From positions 1-43,620 of the forward strand of contig JAURZI010000056.1 of assembly GCA_030653435.1 (NCBI GenBank): a stretch of 43,620 nucleotides of DNA. The letters are read 5' to 3'. Below are positions 16,087 to 25,132 of the stretch, in pieces (position 1 is the stretch's first letter; every line of letters begins with the position of its first letter). This DNA is from Methylovulum sp. GTDB taxonomy: Bacteria; Pseudomonadota; Gammaproteobacteria; Methylococcales; Methylomonadaceae. The position numbers and the translations under genes are program-made. The notes beneath the pieces were generated by a model that was not told where the DNA came from, did not search any database, and saw nothing but the letters and a program-made list of their open reading frames with translations.

Positions 16087-16525
16087 TCCTGTCATTATCT
16101 ACACGGATGGCGCTTGTCGCGGCAATCCGGGTCCGGGGGGCTGGGGTGTCATCCTCAGTTATAAAGGCCACACCAAAGAACTCTATGGTGGAGAACGCAT
16201 AACAACCAATAACCGCATGGAATTAATGGCGGCGATACAGGCGCTGGAAACCTTGACCAAACCTTGTCGCATAGAACTAAACAGCGATTCCAGCTATGTC
16301 TTGAAAGGCATCACCGAATGGCTATCCAACTGGAAAAAACGCGGCTGGCTGACGGCAGCAAAACAGCCGGTTAAAAATGAAGATCTCTGGCGCAGGCTGG
16401 ATGCCGCAATAGGCCAGCATCACATCGAATGGAAATGGGTCAAAGGCCATTCCGGCGAACCTGGCAACGACCGGGCCGATGCCCTGGCCAACCTTGGCAT
16501 TGATACGCTAATACCCTATAAATGA
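16079..16525 (+). CDS. rnhA: ribonuclease HI
   Basis: This 148-residue enzyme cuts the RNA strand of RNA-DNA hybrids such as R-loops and primer remnants. All catalytic residues are present at E. coli numbering: Asp10 ([14 protein letters not shown]), Glu48 (NNRMELMA), Asp70 (NSDSSYV), His124 (VKGHSG) and Asp134 (DRADALA). The basic protrusion [12 protein letters not shown], which helps bind the hybrid, is intact. It overlaps the upstream methyltransferase by 8 bases. Confidence 0.97.
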   Translation: MSDPVIIYTDGACRGNPGPGGWGVILSYKGHTKELYGGERITTNNRMELMAAIQALETLTKPCRIELNSDSSYVLKGITEWLSNWKKRGWLTAAKQPVKNEDLWRRLDAAIGQHHIEWKWVKGHSGEPGNDRADALANLGIDTLIPYK

Positions 16526-16562
16526 GTGTCATGATCCCGTCACAGTTATCAAAACCAACACC

Positions 16563-18014
16563 ATGAACTTCATGTTATCCCGTCCCGCCAAAATACGCGG
16601 CCTGGCATTCCTGGGCCTGATGCTGATGGCGCTGGCTACTCTCGGCGGCATGATTTGGCGCAATCTCCATCATTTCGATACGGTATTGTCCTATGTGGAT
16701 TATTCGCACAGGGTGCAAAACGTTGCCGTAGGCATGCAACAATCGTTTATTTCTTATCTGACAATAAAAAATCCGCATACCCAGCCCAGCAGCTTAGCTA
16801 AGACATTGACTGAAATAGACGCTTTGATGGCAGATAACAGTTATTTATCGAACTCCACCAAATCCAATCTTGGTGAAGTCAAAGTCATGCTGACGGACAT
16901 CGCGAAACTCGGCAAGCAGGAAAAAAACGACCATTTAATCAAATCCCTGCAAATCATGACCGAGACACTGGACCATGAAGCGCTGCAACGGGAAAAATTA
17001 TTGGAAGACATCAACCTGGATACCCAAACCGAGCTGTACTCCGCGTTATTAATATTTACGACGATATTGCTGGGCGCGATGTTCTTCCTGCATTTTCGCA
17101 TACTGCACCCGCTTAATGACCTCAGAAAGCTGTTGGAACGCCTGACCGAAGAAAACTTTACCCCGATCACGACCGACCATCTGGATCCGCTGTTATTGCC
17201 TGTCTTTAACAGCTATAACGTCATGGTCACCCATCTTGCCGAACTGGAAGCCGCCAAACGGCTTTATGCCCAATCCTTGCAGCATGAAGTGAGGCTGGCA
17301 ACCCAAGCCTTGCTGGAGCAACAACACAGCCTGGCCCGTGCGGAACGGCTGGCGGCCATCGGCGAAGTCGCCGCCGAACTGGCCCATGAAATCCGCAACC
17401 CATTGGCGGGCATCCAGATGGCATTCAACAATTTGCGCCGTGAAATCGACGACCCGCACCAATGCGAACGTATAGAGCTGATCGGCTCCGAACTAAAACG
17501 GCTGGCAGTCTTGCTTAGCGATATGCTAAACCAAAGCAAGCATGTGCCTGAAACCGCGACTAATTTCGACATGAACACCTTGATACGCGATTTGGTTGGC
17601 TTGACCCGCTACCAAATCGCCGAATCGATACAACTGGACATCGATGTCCCTGAGCGCTTAGCCGTGCATTTGCCGGAAAGCGGTATACGCCAGGTGTTGC
17701 TGAATTTGATTTTGAATGCTGCCGAAGCGTTGGAAAGCGATACTGGCTTAATCCGCATCAGCGCCTACGCAGACCATCAAGGCTTACGCATGGACATCAC
17801 TGATAACGGGGGCGGATTTTCCCAGGATATGCTGGACTATGGCATAAGGCCGTTCCGCACCAGCCGCCAACGCGGCACAGGGCTAGGTCTGGCTATGGTG
17901 CAACGTTTCGTCAAAAACATGGGCGGTGTTATCCGCCTTGGCAACCAACAGCCACATGGCGCTTGTGTAACGGTGTTATTACCTAAAGAATGCCTGGTCG
18001 GAGAACCCTCATGA
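16563..18014 (+). CDS. sensor histidine kinase
   Basis: This 483-residue membrane kinase has two membrane helices (about 13-35 and 159-180) enclosing a helical periplasmic sensor of about 120 residues. A HAMP-like linker (about 181-235) and a coiled coil follow. The HisKA domain carries the phospho-accepting His275 in ELAHEIRNPLAG. The ATPase domain has the N box NLILNAAEAL (381-390), G1 DNGGGF (414-419) and G2 GTGLGLA (438-444). Its stop overlaps the start of a sigma-54 response regulator by an ATGA, so the two form one two-component system. The HisKA and ATPase sequences resemble the NtrB/ZraS/AtoS group. The signal is unknown. Confidence 0.93.
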   Translation: MNFMLSRPAKIRGLAFLGLMLMALATLGGMIWRNLHHFDTVLSYVDYSHRVQNVAVGMQQSFISYLTIKNPHTQPSSLAKTLTEIDALMADNSYLSNSTKSNLGEVKVMLTDIAKLGKQEKNDHLIKSLQIMTETLDHEALQREKLLEDINLDTQTELYSALLIFTTILLGAMFFLHFRILHPLNDLRKLLERLTEENFTPITTDHLDPLLLPVFNSYNVMVTHLAELEAAKRLYAQSLQHEVRLATQALLEQQHSLARAERLAAIGEVAAELAHEIRNPLAGIQMAFNNLRREIDDPHQCERIELIGSELKRLAVLLSDMLNQSKHVPETATNFDMNTLIRDLVGLTRYQIAESIQLDIDVPERLAVHLPESGIRQVLLNLILNAAEALESDTGLIRISAYADHQGLRMDITDNGGGFSQDMLDYGIRPFRTSRQRGTGLGLAMVQRFVKNMGGVIRLGNQQPHGACVTVLLPKECLVGEPS

Positions 18015-19402
18015 TAGAAACCCTGCTCATCATTGAAGACGAAAAACTGCTGGGCTCCGAGTTATGCCGACATTACCGACAGCTAGGCTGGGAAGTCGTG
18101 CTAACCAGCAATCTGGCAGAAGCCAAGGCCTTGTTGCTTAAAAAAAATATAGAACCGTTGTTGATACTGTCTGATATGAATTTGCCGGACGGTAATGCGC
18201 TGGACTTCATGGAAGCCATGAAAAAACACGCCGGTTATGCGGAATGGCTGTTTTTGACCGGCTACGGCAGTGTGCCGGATTCAGTCCGGGCATTGCGTTT
18301 GGGCGCTTATGACTTCCTGGAAAAGCCCTGTGATCTGGAGCGCCTTGATCTGGTTGTCGCCAGCGCCTCCCGTAGTGCCGCCATACAACGTCGGGTTATC
18401 GACCAGACCAAACAAGGGCATCGGCGCTATTCGCCGGAAGCATTCGTCGGCCATAGCCTGCAAGCGCAAGGCATACGGCAATTATTGGCCAAGCTGACCC
18501 AAGTCCCGTTCAGCGCCCTGATTATCGGCGGCGAAAGCGGCACCGGCAAAGGCCTGACGGCGCGTATCCTGCATTACGGCGGCCCTCGCGCCCAACAACC
18601 GATGATCGAAGTCAATTGTGCGGCTTTGCCCCGTGAATTGCTGGAATCGGAATTATTCGGGCACGAACCCGGCGCATTCACCGGCGCGTCAGGGCGGCAT
18701 CGCGGCTTGCTGGAACAGGCTGATGGCGGTACGTTGTTCATGGACGAAATCGGTGAAATGCCCCTGGATTTGCAGGCCAAACTGTTAAAAGCGATTGAAG
18801 ACCATAAAGTCCGGCGCTTAGGCGGCGAAAAAGAGATCAGTGTTGACGTCCAGATTGTCGCCGCCAGTAACCGTGACTTGGAACACATGACACGCACCGG
18901 CGGTTTTCGCACCGATTTATACCATCGTTTAAGCGTGTTCCGCGTTATCTTGCCGCCCTTGCGCGAAGCCGTAGAAGATCTGGATGAATTAGTGCCGTTA
19001 TTTGTCGCCGAATACAATGCCAAAGCCGGTAAGCAGGTTAAAGACATTCCCGATGACGTTTGGAAAATGTTGAAAGCCCATTATTGGCCGGGTAATGTCA
19101 GGGAATTACGCAATGTCATTGAACGTTGTGTGCTGTTCTCTGATAGCGCACTGTTCCCTGGACAATGGTTGCAACTGCCCGGCCAGCAAAGCAATGACAA
19201 GACCGCCAATTTAGCCGACGAAGACAGTATTTACTTGCCCTTAGACGGCAGCATGGCCCTGGACGACATGGAAAAATTTATTATCAAAACCGTACTGGAA
19301 CGCTCGGATAATAACTTGACTGCGGCCGCCAGAGTGCTAGGGGCAACCCGCGAAACCCTGCGTTATCGGGTCAGGAAATATAATCTGAAAACTGTGGATT
19401 GA
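18011..19402 (+). CDS. sigma-54-dependent response regulator (NtrC family)
   Basis: This 463-residue regulator starts at the ATG at 18011, which overlaps the kinase stop. The receiver domain has Asp10, the phosphorylation site Asp55 (LSDMNLPDG), Thr83 and Lys105. The AAA+ domain has Walker A GGESGTGKG (about 173-181), the sigma-54 contact loop GAFTGA (221-226) and Walker B TLFMDE (241-246). A Fis-type helix-turn-helix (NNLTAAARVLGATRETLRYR) closes the protein. It activates sigma-54 promoters when phosphorylated by the upstream kinase. No target gene is evident in the window, and I saw no obvious -24/-12 site beside it. Confidence 0.95.
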   Translation: MIETLLIIEDEKLLGSELCRHYRQLGWEVVLTSNLAEAKALLLKKNIEPLLILSDMNLPDGNALDFMEAMKKHAGYAEWLFLTGYGSVPDSVRALRLGAYDFLEKPCDLERLDLVVASASRSAAIQRRVIDQTKQGHRRYSPEAFVGHSLQAQGIRQLLAKLTQVPFSALIIGGESGTGKGLTARILHYGGPRAQQPMIEVNCAALPRELLESELFGHEPGAFTGASGRHRGLLEQADGGTLFMDEIGEMPLDLQAKLLKAIEDHKVRRLGGEKEISVDVQIVAASNRDLEHMTRTGGFRTDLYHRLSVFRVILPPLREAVEDLDELVPLFVAEYNAKAGKQVKDIPDDVWKMLKAHYWPGNVRELRNVIERCVLFSDSALFPGQWLQLPGQQSNDKTANLADEDSIYLPLDGSMALDDMEKFIIKTVLERSDNNLTAAARVLGATRETLRYRVRKYNLKTVD

Positions 19403-19622
19403 ACACCGTAGCCAACCTGCGTTACGTTTGGCGACTTGATACGGGCAAACTTACGCAACAAACCACTTGGGATAAAGCCGATGGCCGTTGATGCCGGGCT
19501 AGCCAGACCGCCCTTACCTGCAGTAAACCCGCAGCACCCATCATATTCAAGTACCTTTAAAACCGGCACTGTTTTATCATTAGCGGATTACTACCCTTCT
19601 GTCTAATAATAAAACTACCATA

Positions 19623-21845
19623 ATGAGCTTCCAATCCGACCGCCGCTTAGCGCTGATAGCCTTATTTGCCGGGACTTTATTTACCAGCGCGTCCTTGATG
19701 TTTGTCCTGCAACCGTTGTTCGGGAAAATTTTATTGCCTTTACTGGGCGGTTCCCCGGCGGTTTGGAACACTTGCATGGTGTTTTACCAAAGCGTCTTAT
19801 TCCTCGGCTATTTGTACGCACACGCCCTCAGCACACGAATGCCCCAACGGCGACAAATCCAGCTGCACTCGGTAGTCATGCTGGTCAGTTTCTTGGCCTT
19901 GCCGCTGGCTTTGCCTGAACATACCGTGCCGCCCACTGACAGCAATCCGACATTCTGGCTGTTATGGACGTTATTACTGGCTATAGGATTACCTTTTTTC
20001 GTGGTGTCAAGCACCGCGCCATTGGTGCAAAAATGGTTTGCCCAGGTCGGCCACCATACCAGCCATGACCCTTATTACCTTTATGCCGCCAGTAATACGG
20101 GCAGCCTGATTGCGTTGCTGAGCTACCCTTTTTTGCTGGAGCCGGCTATTGGCCTGGACGAACAGAGGGCTTACTGGAGCATGGGCTACGGCCTTTTGTG
20201 CGCGCTGATTGCGGCTTGTGCGTGGATGCTGACGAAAAACCGGCAGGCTGGCGATACTGCACAAGAAAATAATCCTGAAGCCGATAACCCCGATTTTAAT
20301 ACCCAACTGCACTGGCTGCTGTTGGCATTTGTGCCATCCAGCCTGTTACTGGGCTTGACTAATTTCATCAGCACCGATATTGCCTCGGTGCCGCTGCTGT
20401 GGATCATTCCGTTAACCGTCTACCTGTTATCCTTTGTTATCGTATTTTCCAAATGGAACAACACGCTGCACCCGATTATGGTCAGGTTGCAAGCGTTTTT
20501 TCTGGTGCCGTTTATCGTCTATGCGTTCATCAATCCTGCGGACTTGCCTTATTGGGCTTATCTTATCCTGCATGTGCTGGCGTTTTTCTTTGCCGTGATG
20601 GTTTGTCACGGAGAACTGGCCAACAGCAGGCCGCACACCAGACATTTGACCCGTTTTTATCTGATTATGTCGTTTGCAGGCATGCTGGGCGGCATGTTCA
20701 ATACTTTTGTTGCGCCATTTATTTTTAATGGCATTTATGAATATCCGCTCATGATAGTCGCGGCGTTATTGTTACGCCCAGGCCTGAAACAATCGCTGCA
20801 TAAGCACATGTTGCTGCAAACTGGCCTCCCTGCCCTGCTGATCGTCGTCGGACTGGCGCTGTATACCTGTATCAGTCATTTGCTCGACTACTTTGATGCG
20901 ATTGTTATCAGTTTAATGGCGTTAACCTGCTTAACTTTTGCGTTCAGGGCACAACCCGTCGCTTTTGCGGCGCTGACCGGCTCGGTTATTTTCCTCGCGC
21001 TGGGCGTACATGGCTTGTCGTCGCATACGCTTTATCAGGAACGTACTTTTTTTGGCGTGTTATCGGTACGGGAAAGTGTATTGACCAATGAGCAAAACCA
21101 ACCCGAAACCTATCACGAGCTTTTTCACGGCACAACCAAACACGGAGCCCAGCGTTTGGCCGCCTCGTTAAGCAGAATTCCGTTGACTTATTACAGCCGC
21201 CCAGGCCCGATGGGACAATTGTTTTCAGCGTATGAGGGCAACGACCAGGCCTGGGTGATCGGCATCGTTGGTCTGGGGGCCGGCGCCTTGACCTGTTACA
21301 GCAAACCCGGTCAGCAATGGACCTTGTATGAAATCGACCCGCTGGTTGTCGATATTGCCGAGAACACCGCATATTTCAGTTATCTTAGCCAGTGTGCCCG
21401 CAATGCGGCTATCGATATAGGCGATGCGCGCTTATCGTTGGCCAATGAACCCAACCATAAATTCGACCTGTTAGTCATGGATGCTTTCAGTTCAGATGCC
21501 GTACCGACCCATCTGTTGACAGAAGAAGCCCTCAAACTCTATTTCAAAAAGCTTAAACCGGACGGCATCCTGGCGTTTCACATCACCAACCGGCATTTAG
21601 CGCTAAAGAAAGTCTTATCCATCCATGCGGAACATTTGCATCTTGCGGCGCTTATTCAAGAATTCAACCCGGAACAGGAACTCCCGTTAGTGGTTGCAAC
21701 CGATTGGATCGTGATCGCTAACAAACCGGAAACACTGGAACCCTTGGTGGTCAACCAACGGGGTAATTGGCAAAAAATGCCCTTATATTTTGACATGAAG
21801 CCATGGACTGACGACTTTACCAATATTGTCAGTATCTGGAAGTAG
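19623..21845 (+). CDS. membrane-fused spermidine-synthase-like protein
   Basis: This 740-residue protein combines a multi-spanning membrane half (about residues 10-450, a dozen or more hydrophobic segments) with a C-terminal Rossmann domain of the polyamine-synthase type. The latter has VIGIVGLGAGALTCYSKPGQ (nucleotide/SAM-type binding loop), TLYEIDPLVVDIA, IDIGDARLSL and LLVMDAFSSDAVPTHLLTEEA. Such fusions are common in bacteria and are annotated as fused MFS/spermidine synthase. Whether they make polyamines is unclear, because the acidic catalytic pattern of SpeE is only partly retained. It is monocistronic with about 220 bases of featureless sequence upstream. Confidence 0.85.
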   Translation: MSFQSDRRLALIALFAGTLFTSASLMFVLQPLFGKILLPLLGGSPAVWNTCMVFYQSVLFLGYLYAHALSTRMPQRRQIQLHSVVMLVSFLALPLALPEHTVPPTDSNPTFWLLWTLLLAIGLPFFVVSSTAPLVQKWFAQVGHHTSHDPYYLYAASNTGSLIALLSYPFLLEPAIGLDEQRAYWSMGYGLLCALIAACAWMLTKNRQAGDTAQENNPEADNPDFNTQLHWLLLAFVPSSLLLGLTNFISTDIASVPLLWIIPLTVYLLSFVIVFSKWNNTLHPIMVRLQAFFLVPFIVYAFINPADLPYWAYLILHVLAFFFAVMVCHGELANSRPHTRHLTRFYLIMSFAGMLGGMFNTFVAPFIFNGIYEYPLMIVAALLLRPGLKQSLHKHMLLQTGLPALLIVVGLALYTCISHLLDYFDAIVISLMALTCLTFAFRAQPVAFAALTGSVIFLALGVHGLSSHTLYQERTFFGVLSVRESVLTNEQNQPETYHELFHGTTKHGAQRLAASLSRIPLTYYSRPGPMGQLFSAYEGNDQAWVIGIVGLGAGALTCYSKPGQQWTLYEIDPLVVDIAENTAYFSYLSQCARNAAIDIGDARLSLANEPNHKFDLLVMDAFSSDAVPTHLLTEEALKLYFKKLKPDGILAFHITNRHLALKKVLSIHAEHLHLAALIQEFNPEQELPLVVATDWIVIANKPETLEPLVVNQRGNWQKMPLYFDMKPWTDDFTNIVSIWK

Positions 21846-22123
21846 CCGGGAAGGCGCAACCCCTGTGCCTTACAGCAAGCAAGCCCCAATGCGGGCGGCA
21901 TTTGCTAACTTTCAATGGCTATACTTAAGATTAGTCACTATAATGCAAGGACTTGTAGGGCGTTGGCGCCATGATTGCGAAACGCCCCCCGGATGTTCTT
22001 GCATAATCAACAGGTTTCAGGACTGCCGTATGTGTCTTGTGTCTGGTGCGATTTGCAGCGGGGGAGGATGGCGTAAATGACGACCAATGCCGTCAAGTAG
22101 TTTTAATGCCAAAGGTTTCGGTT

Positions 22124-22240
22124 TTATTTCTTCTGGCGACAGCATAGCACTGTACTGTTGGCACACACCCCGTCATTGCAGTGAAGACTGTTGACGCCCA
22201 GAATCAGCGTAATCAAACCCAATAGAACCACACGCAACAT
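22124..22240 (-). CDS. small hydrophobic, cysteine-rich peptide (putative)
   Basis: This 38-codon minus-strand ORF lies in an otherwise gene-free gap. It starts ATG at 22240, with an AAGG-type ribosome-binding site about 9 bases upstream, and ends TAA. The N-terminal half, MLRVVLLGLITLILGVNS, resembles a signal peptide or membrane anchor. The remainder is short and polar with four cysteines (Cys21, Cys26, Cys33, Cys34) and a basic tail. I do not recognise the family. It could be a secreted disulfide or metal-binding peptide. Coding status is supported only by the SD, the leader pattern and cysteine content. Confidence 0.4.
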   Translation of the reverse strand: MLRVVLLGLITLILGVNSLHCNDGVCANSTVLCCRQKK

Positions 22241-22354
22241 TGTAGTCGCCTTTTAGGGGCGCTACATCCTAACCCTGTAATCCTGCAAGCGGGCTTACAG
22301 CACAACCGGCTAGTCCGGTCTATCAACCCACCCCCTGAATTTAGGATATGTCTT

Positions 22355-22621
22355 TTGAAACGAATTTTTGTAGGAAACCTACCGAGTGATGCTACCGAAG
22401 CATCTGTTAATGCTTTATTTTCTGAATACGGCAAAGTCCGCTCGATTGAAATAATCTCCGATCTGTTTAGCGGAAAATGCCGGGGCTTCGGCTTTATAGC
22501 CATGGAAGGCCACGAAGCCCGTGCCGCTATCGCGGCGTTGGACGGCAACCTTTATTGCGGCAAACCTTTAAAAGTAAAATTTGAAGAACCCGCTGCCGGT
22601 AAAAATGGCAGACGCCATTGA
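22355..22621 (+). CDS. RNA-binding protein with single RRM domain
   Basis: This 88-residue protein consists of one RNA recognition motif. RNP2 is IFVGNLP near residue 4 and RNP1 is CRGFGFIAM near residue 42, both intact. A short basic tail (AAGKNGRRH) follows. Bacterial and cyanobacterial members of this type are often cold-induced RNA chaperones. The frame begins with TTG at 22355, with AGGA 9 bases upstream. A nearby ATG at 22348 is in another frame and gives only 13 codons, so the TTG start is the better choice. A hairpin with a T-run follows at 22671. Confidence 0.9.
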   Translation: MKRIFVGNLPSDATEASVNALFSEYGKVRSIEIISDLFSGKCRGFGFIAMEGHEARAAIAALDGNLYCGKPLKVKFEEPAAGKNGRRH

Positions 22622-22670
22622 TATAAGTACCCCCCTATCCCGCTCTTGTTAAAGCGCTTAAACATAGCGT

Positions 22671-22688
22671 AAAAACCAGCAGGTTTTT
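22671..22688 (+). terminator. terminator after the RRM gene
   Basis: AAAAACC (22671-22677) pairs with GGTTTTT (22682-22688) around AGCA, which gives a stem ending in a T-run, 50 bases after the RRM stop codon. Confidence 0.5.
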
Positions 22689-22698
22689 AGATAGGATT

Positions 22699-22731
22699 TA
22701 AACCTCCGCGGCGCTATGCCCCGGAGGTTTA
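22699..22731 (-). terminator. hairpin downstream of the TM2 gene
   Basis: TAAACCTCCG (22699-22708) and CGGAGGTTTA (22722-22731) form a perfect 10-bp stem with a 13-base loop. It sits 8 bases beyond the TM2 gene stop on the minus strand, with an A/T-rich flank, and probably ends that transcript. Confidence 0.6.
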
Positions 22732-22738
22732 GAGGAGA

Positions 22739-23152
22739 TTATTTCAACGGCCTACCTTTAGCATCTTTATTGATATGCCCGCCAAAAATCAGCACCGCCT
22801 CAATAAAACCCCATAGCGCCCCGTAACCCACGGTGGCTAAGGTCACGGCTATCTGTGCAAGGCCTATTTTATAGTAGCCTAAGTAAAACCTGTGCACACC
22901 GGCGTAACCCAAAAGCAATCCCAACAACACCGCCAGATATTTATATTTGACCGCTTTGGGCTTTTCCAGATAAGCACCAACCAAGTCTATACCCCTGGCA
23001 TGGGCGTCTTCCTCAGTAAACCTGACATCATCACCCTGTTCCGGCGGCACTTGCGCCATCCAGTCGTCCAAATGAAATGCAAAAGCCTTATCTTCGGCCT
23101 TTATCACACCGGTCTGGCTTTCTGCGTCATAACTTTCAATATACCCAATCAT
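22739..23152 (-). CDS. TM2 domain protein with N-terminal cold-shock-like module
   Basis: This 137-residue protein has two parts. Residues 1-65 resemble a cold-shock-type OB fold (GYIESYDAESQTGVIKAEDKAFAFHLDDW, then GDDVRFTE). Residues 70-130 form a TM2 domain with two membrane helices, carrying the YAGVHRFYLGYYKIGLAQI motif. TM2 proteins are widespread in bacteria and their function is not established. The protein is intact, with an ATG at 23152. The adjacent gene on the other strand is an RRM protein, so two nucleic-acid-related modules lie side by side and converge. Confidence 0.8.
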   Translation of the reverse strand: MIGYIESYDAESQTGVIKAEDKAFAFHLDDWMAQVPPEQGDDVRFTEEDAHARGIDLVGAYLEKPKAVKYKYLAVLLGLLLGYAGVHRFYLGYYKIGLAQIAVTLATVGYGALWGFIEAVLIFGGHINKDAKGRPLK

Positions 23153-23307
23153 TGATCGACCCCGTAAATAAGTAACATTAGTCTCTACCCCCTTCCTGTT
23201 TAAGTTATTGTCTTTTATTTTTGCAGTTTACTTTCTTTTTTACACTATACTGCACAGTACAAGCATAGTCATTGTTCGGCTGCTTTTTTCAAGCTTGAAG
23301 TGGCAAT

Positions 23308-23392
23308 GCCCGAATAATATGCAGGGTTCCCTTGTTAGGCGGGACGACCGCTGTTGAGTTAGCCGCCAACAAGAGCCGCCCGCATATTACCG
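23308..23392. repeat. long imperfect inverted repeat / structured element
   Basis: CTTGTTAGGCGG (23331-23342) pairs with CCGCCAACAAG (23363-23373), with one bulged A. The pairing extends outward through an internal loop to TAATATGC (about 23315-23322) and GCATATTA (about 23382-23389). The whole forms a cruciform of about 85 bases in a 375-base gene-free gap upstream of the K+ channel. It could be a structured 5' leader, a small RNA or a miniature mobile element. Confidence 0.55.
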
Positions 23393-23527
23393 GATATCCG
23401 TTAACAATAGTACCCGGCAAGGCAACAAGCACTGGCACGGCAGTGGCTTAAACTTCATTAAGATTCAACGCGCAGCAGCATACCTGCATGGGTACACACT
23501 AACCCCAATCAACTTCGACCCACTATT

Positions 23528-25132
23528 ATGCTATCCCGACTGCTGGTTTCCCTGGCTTATTTTCTGAAAACATCACGGCGTTACCGGCAGACTAAAGTAT
23601 TTTTTTACAATCTGCTGGAAAACCCGGATAGCCGACTGAAATCGCATTTTGATGTTTTTATGATCGCCCTGGTCATGTCCAGCGTTTTCTTGCTGATTTA
23701 TGAGGTCGATACGCCTTTAACCGCGCTGGATACACTGTTTGAGCGCACCCTGGTCATTATTTTTAGCATTGAATACCTGCTACGGGTATGGCTATATAAC
23801 GACAACCATAAAATTATTCTCAAACACCACGAACAAACCCAATACCTTAATATTCCTTTTCGCCTGGGTCATATTATCAGGATGATAGCAGCAAAAAAAA
23901 TGGAATATATGTTGACGCCTTTAGCTGTGATCGACTTGCTGGCAATTTTACCCAGTTACAGGCCGTTGCGTATGCTAAGGGTTTTCCTTATTTTTCGGTT
24001 ATTTAAGCTGTTCCGGTATTTTAACAGCTTAAAATTATTTACCGAGGTCTTGGCCAGCAAGCGTTTTGAACTGTACACGCTGGGCATGTTTTTGGGTTTT
24101 GTCGTATTTATCGGTAGCACGGCAATCTATTTGTTTGAAAAACCGGCCAATAACGGACAAATCACGCATTTGTTCGACGCGGTTTACTTTACGATAGTCA
24201 CAGTGTCAACCGTCGGTTACGGCGATATAACACCGTACACCACCGGCGGGCGATTGGTGGCTATGGCCTTGATATTAAGCGGCTTAGGTGTGTTTTCGTT
24301 CCTGACATCCATTATGGTTTCAGCATTTAATGACAAAATGCACGATATGCGTGAAAACAAAACCTATACCGAACTAAAACGCTACACCAGTTTTGTCATT
24401 ATTTGCGGGTTTGGGCGGGTAGGCGAACATATCGCGGCCAGACTGGCAAAAGATAAACAACATTTTGTCGTCATTGATGTTGATGAAGAAAATGTGTTGA
24501 AAGCCAAGCATCTGGGTTATCTGGTGATACAGGCCGATGCCAGCAAAAATGCCGTGCTCAAACAGGCCGGTATCAATGGCGGCGCCCGTGCCGTGTTATG
24601 CACGACCGGCGACGATGTCGTCAATGTTTATATTACCCTGACCAGCCGACATTTAAACGCCGAGATCAGGATTATTTCCCGTGCCAACAAAAAAGACAAT
24701 GTTAATAAGCTTTATCAGGCCGGTGCCAATGATGTGATCCAACCGTTTGAAATCGCCGGTATGGTCGCCGCTGAATATATGGGACAACCCGTGGCTTTTG
24801 AGGCTATTTTCGGCATACTTAAGCAGGAAAAACAGTTTATTATGGAAACAATAGAGGTTGCCGCCACGTCTTTTATCGACAACAAGAGCATTGCCGAACT
24901 CAATTTCGGGCTCAGAAAACTGGTGCTGATCGGCGTCATCAGCTCAAACCCTATACATGTCAAACACAAAAACCGCTACCAAGTCAGCCATCAACACTTT
25001 TATTTTAACCCTAGTTCCTATTTTATCCTGCAAGCGGGGGACTTGCTCGTGCTGTTAGGCCGGGATCTTAGCATCGACTATTTCCGCGACCAGGTTGTAC
25101 AAAGCCGCTTGAAACGTGGGCACAAACGATGA
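23528..25132 (+). CDS. voltage-gated-like potassium channel with RCK domain
   Basis: This 534-residue inner-membrane channel has an S1-S4-like region (about 40-170) with an arginine/lysine-rich S4-like stretch (PLRMLRVFLIFRLFKLFRYF). The pore follows, with the selectivity filter TVGYGD at 228-233 between S5 and S6. A cytoplasmic RCK/TrkA-N domain starts near 288 (FVIICGFGRVGEHIAARLA) and runs to about 410, with VIDVDEENV as its nucleotide-binding strand. A TrkA-C domain (about 430-530) ends the protein. It overlaps a separate RCK gene by ATGA, so the channel probably assembles with a second regulatory subunit. The nearest well-known relative is Kch-type. Confidence 0.92.
   Translation: MLSRLLVSLAYFLKTSRRYRQTKVFFYNLLENPDSRLKSHFDVFMIALVMSSVFLLIYEVDTPLTALDTLFERTLVIIFSIEYLLRVWLYNDNHKIILKHHEQTQYLNIPFRLGHIIRMIAAKKMEYMLTPLAVIDLLAILPSYRPLRMLRVFLIFRLFKLFRYFNSLKLFTEVLASKRFELYTLGMFLGFVVFIGSTAIYLFEKPANNGQITHLFDAVYFTIVTVSTVGYGDITPYTTGGRLVAMALILSGLGVFSFLTSIMVSAFNDKMHDMRENKTYTELKRYTSFVIICGFGRVGEHIAARLAKDKQHFVVIDVDEENVLKAKHLGYLVIQADASKNAVLKQAGINGGARAVLCTTGDDVVNVYITLTSRHLNAEIRIISRANKKDNVNKLYQAGANDVIQPFEIAGMVAAEYMGQPVAFEAIFGILKQEKQFIMETIEVAATSFIDNKSIAELNFGLRKLVLIGVISSNPIHVKHKNRYQVSHQHFYFNPSSYFILQAGDLLVLLGRDLSIDYFRDQVVQSRLKRGHKR

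Noticed and set aside
21826-22080. 84-codon plus-strand frame after the spermidine-synthase-like gene
   Set aside because: It begins inside the upstream gene, has no ribosome-binding site and no protein-like pattern.
22124-22240. Methanobactin-like precursor
   Set aside because: The small Cys-rich peptide has a signal-like leader and a CC pair but not the leader/core layout of methanobactin precursors, and no MbnB/MbnC-type genes are nearby.
22348-22389. ATG just upstream of the RRM gene
   Set aside because: It is out of frame with the RRM and reaches a stop after 13 codons. It could be a tiny leader ORF but there is no further support.
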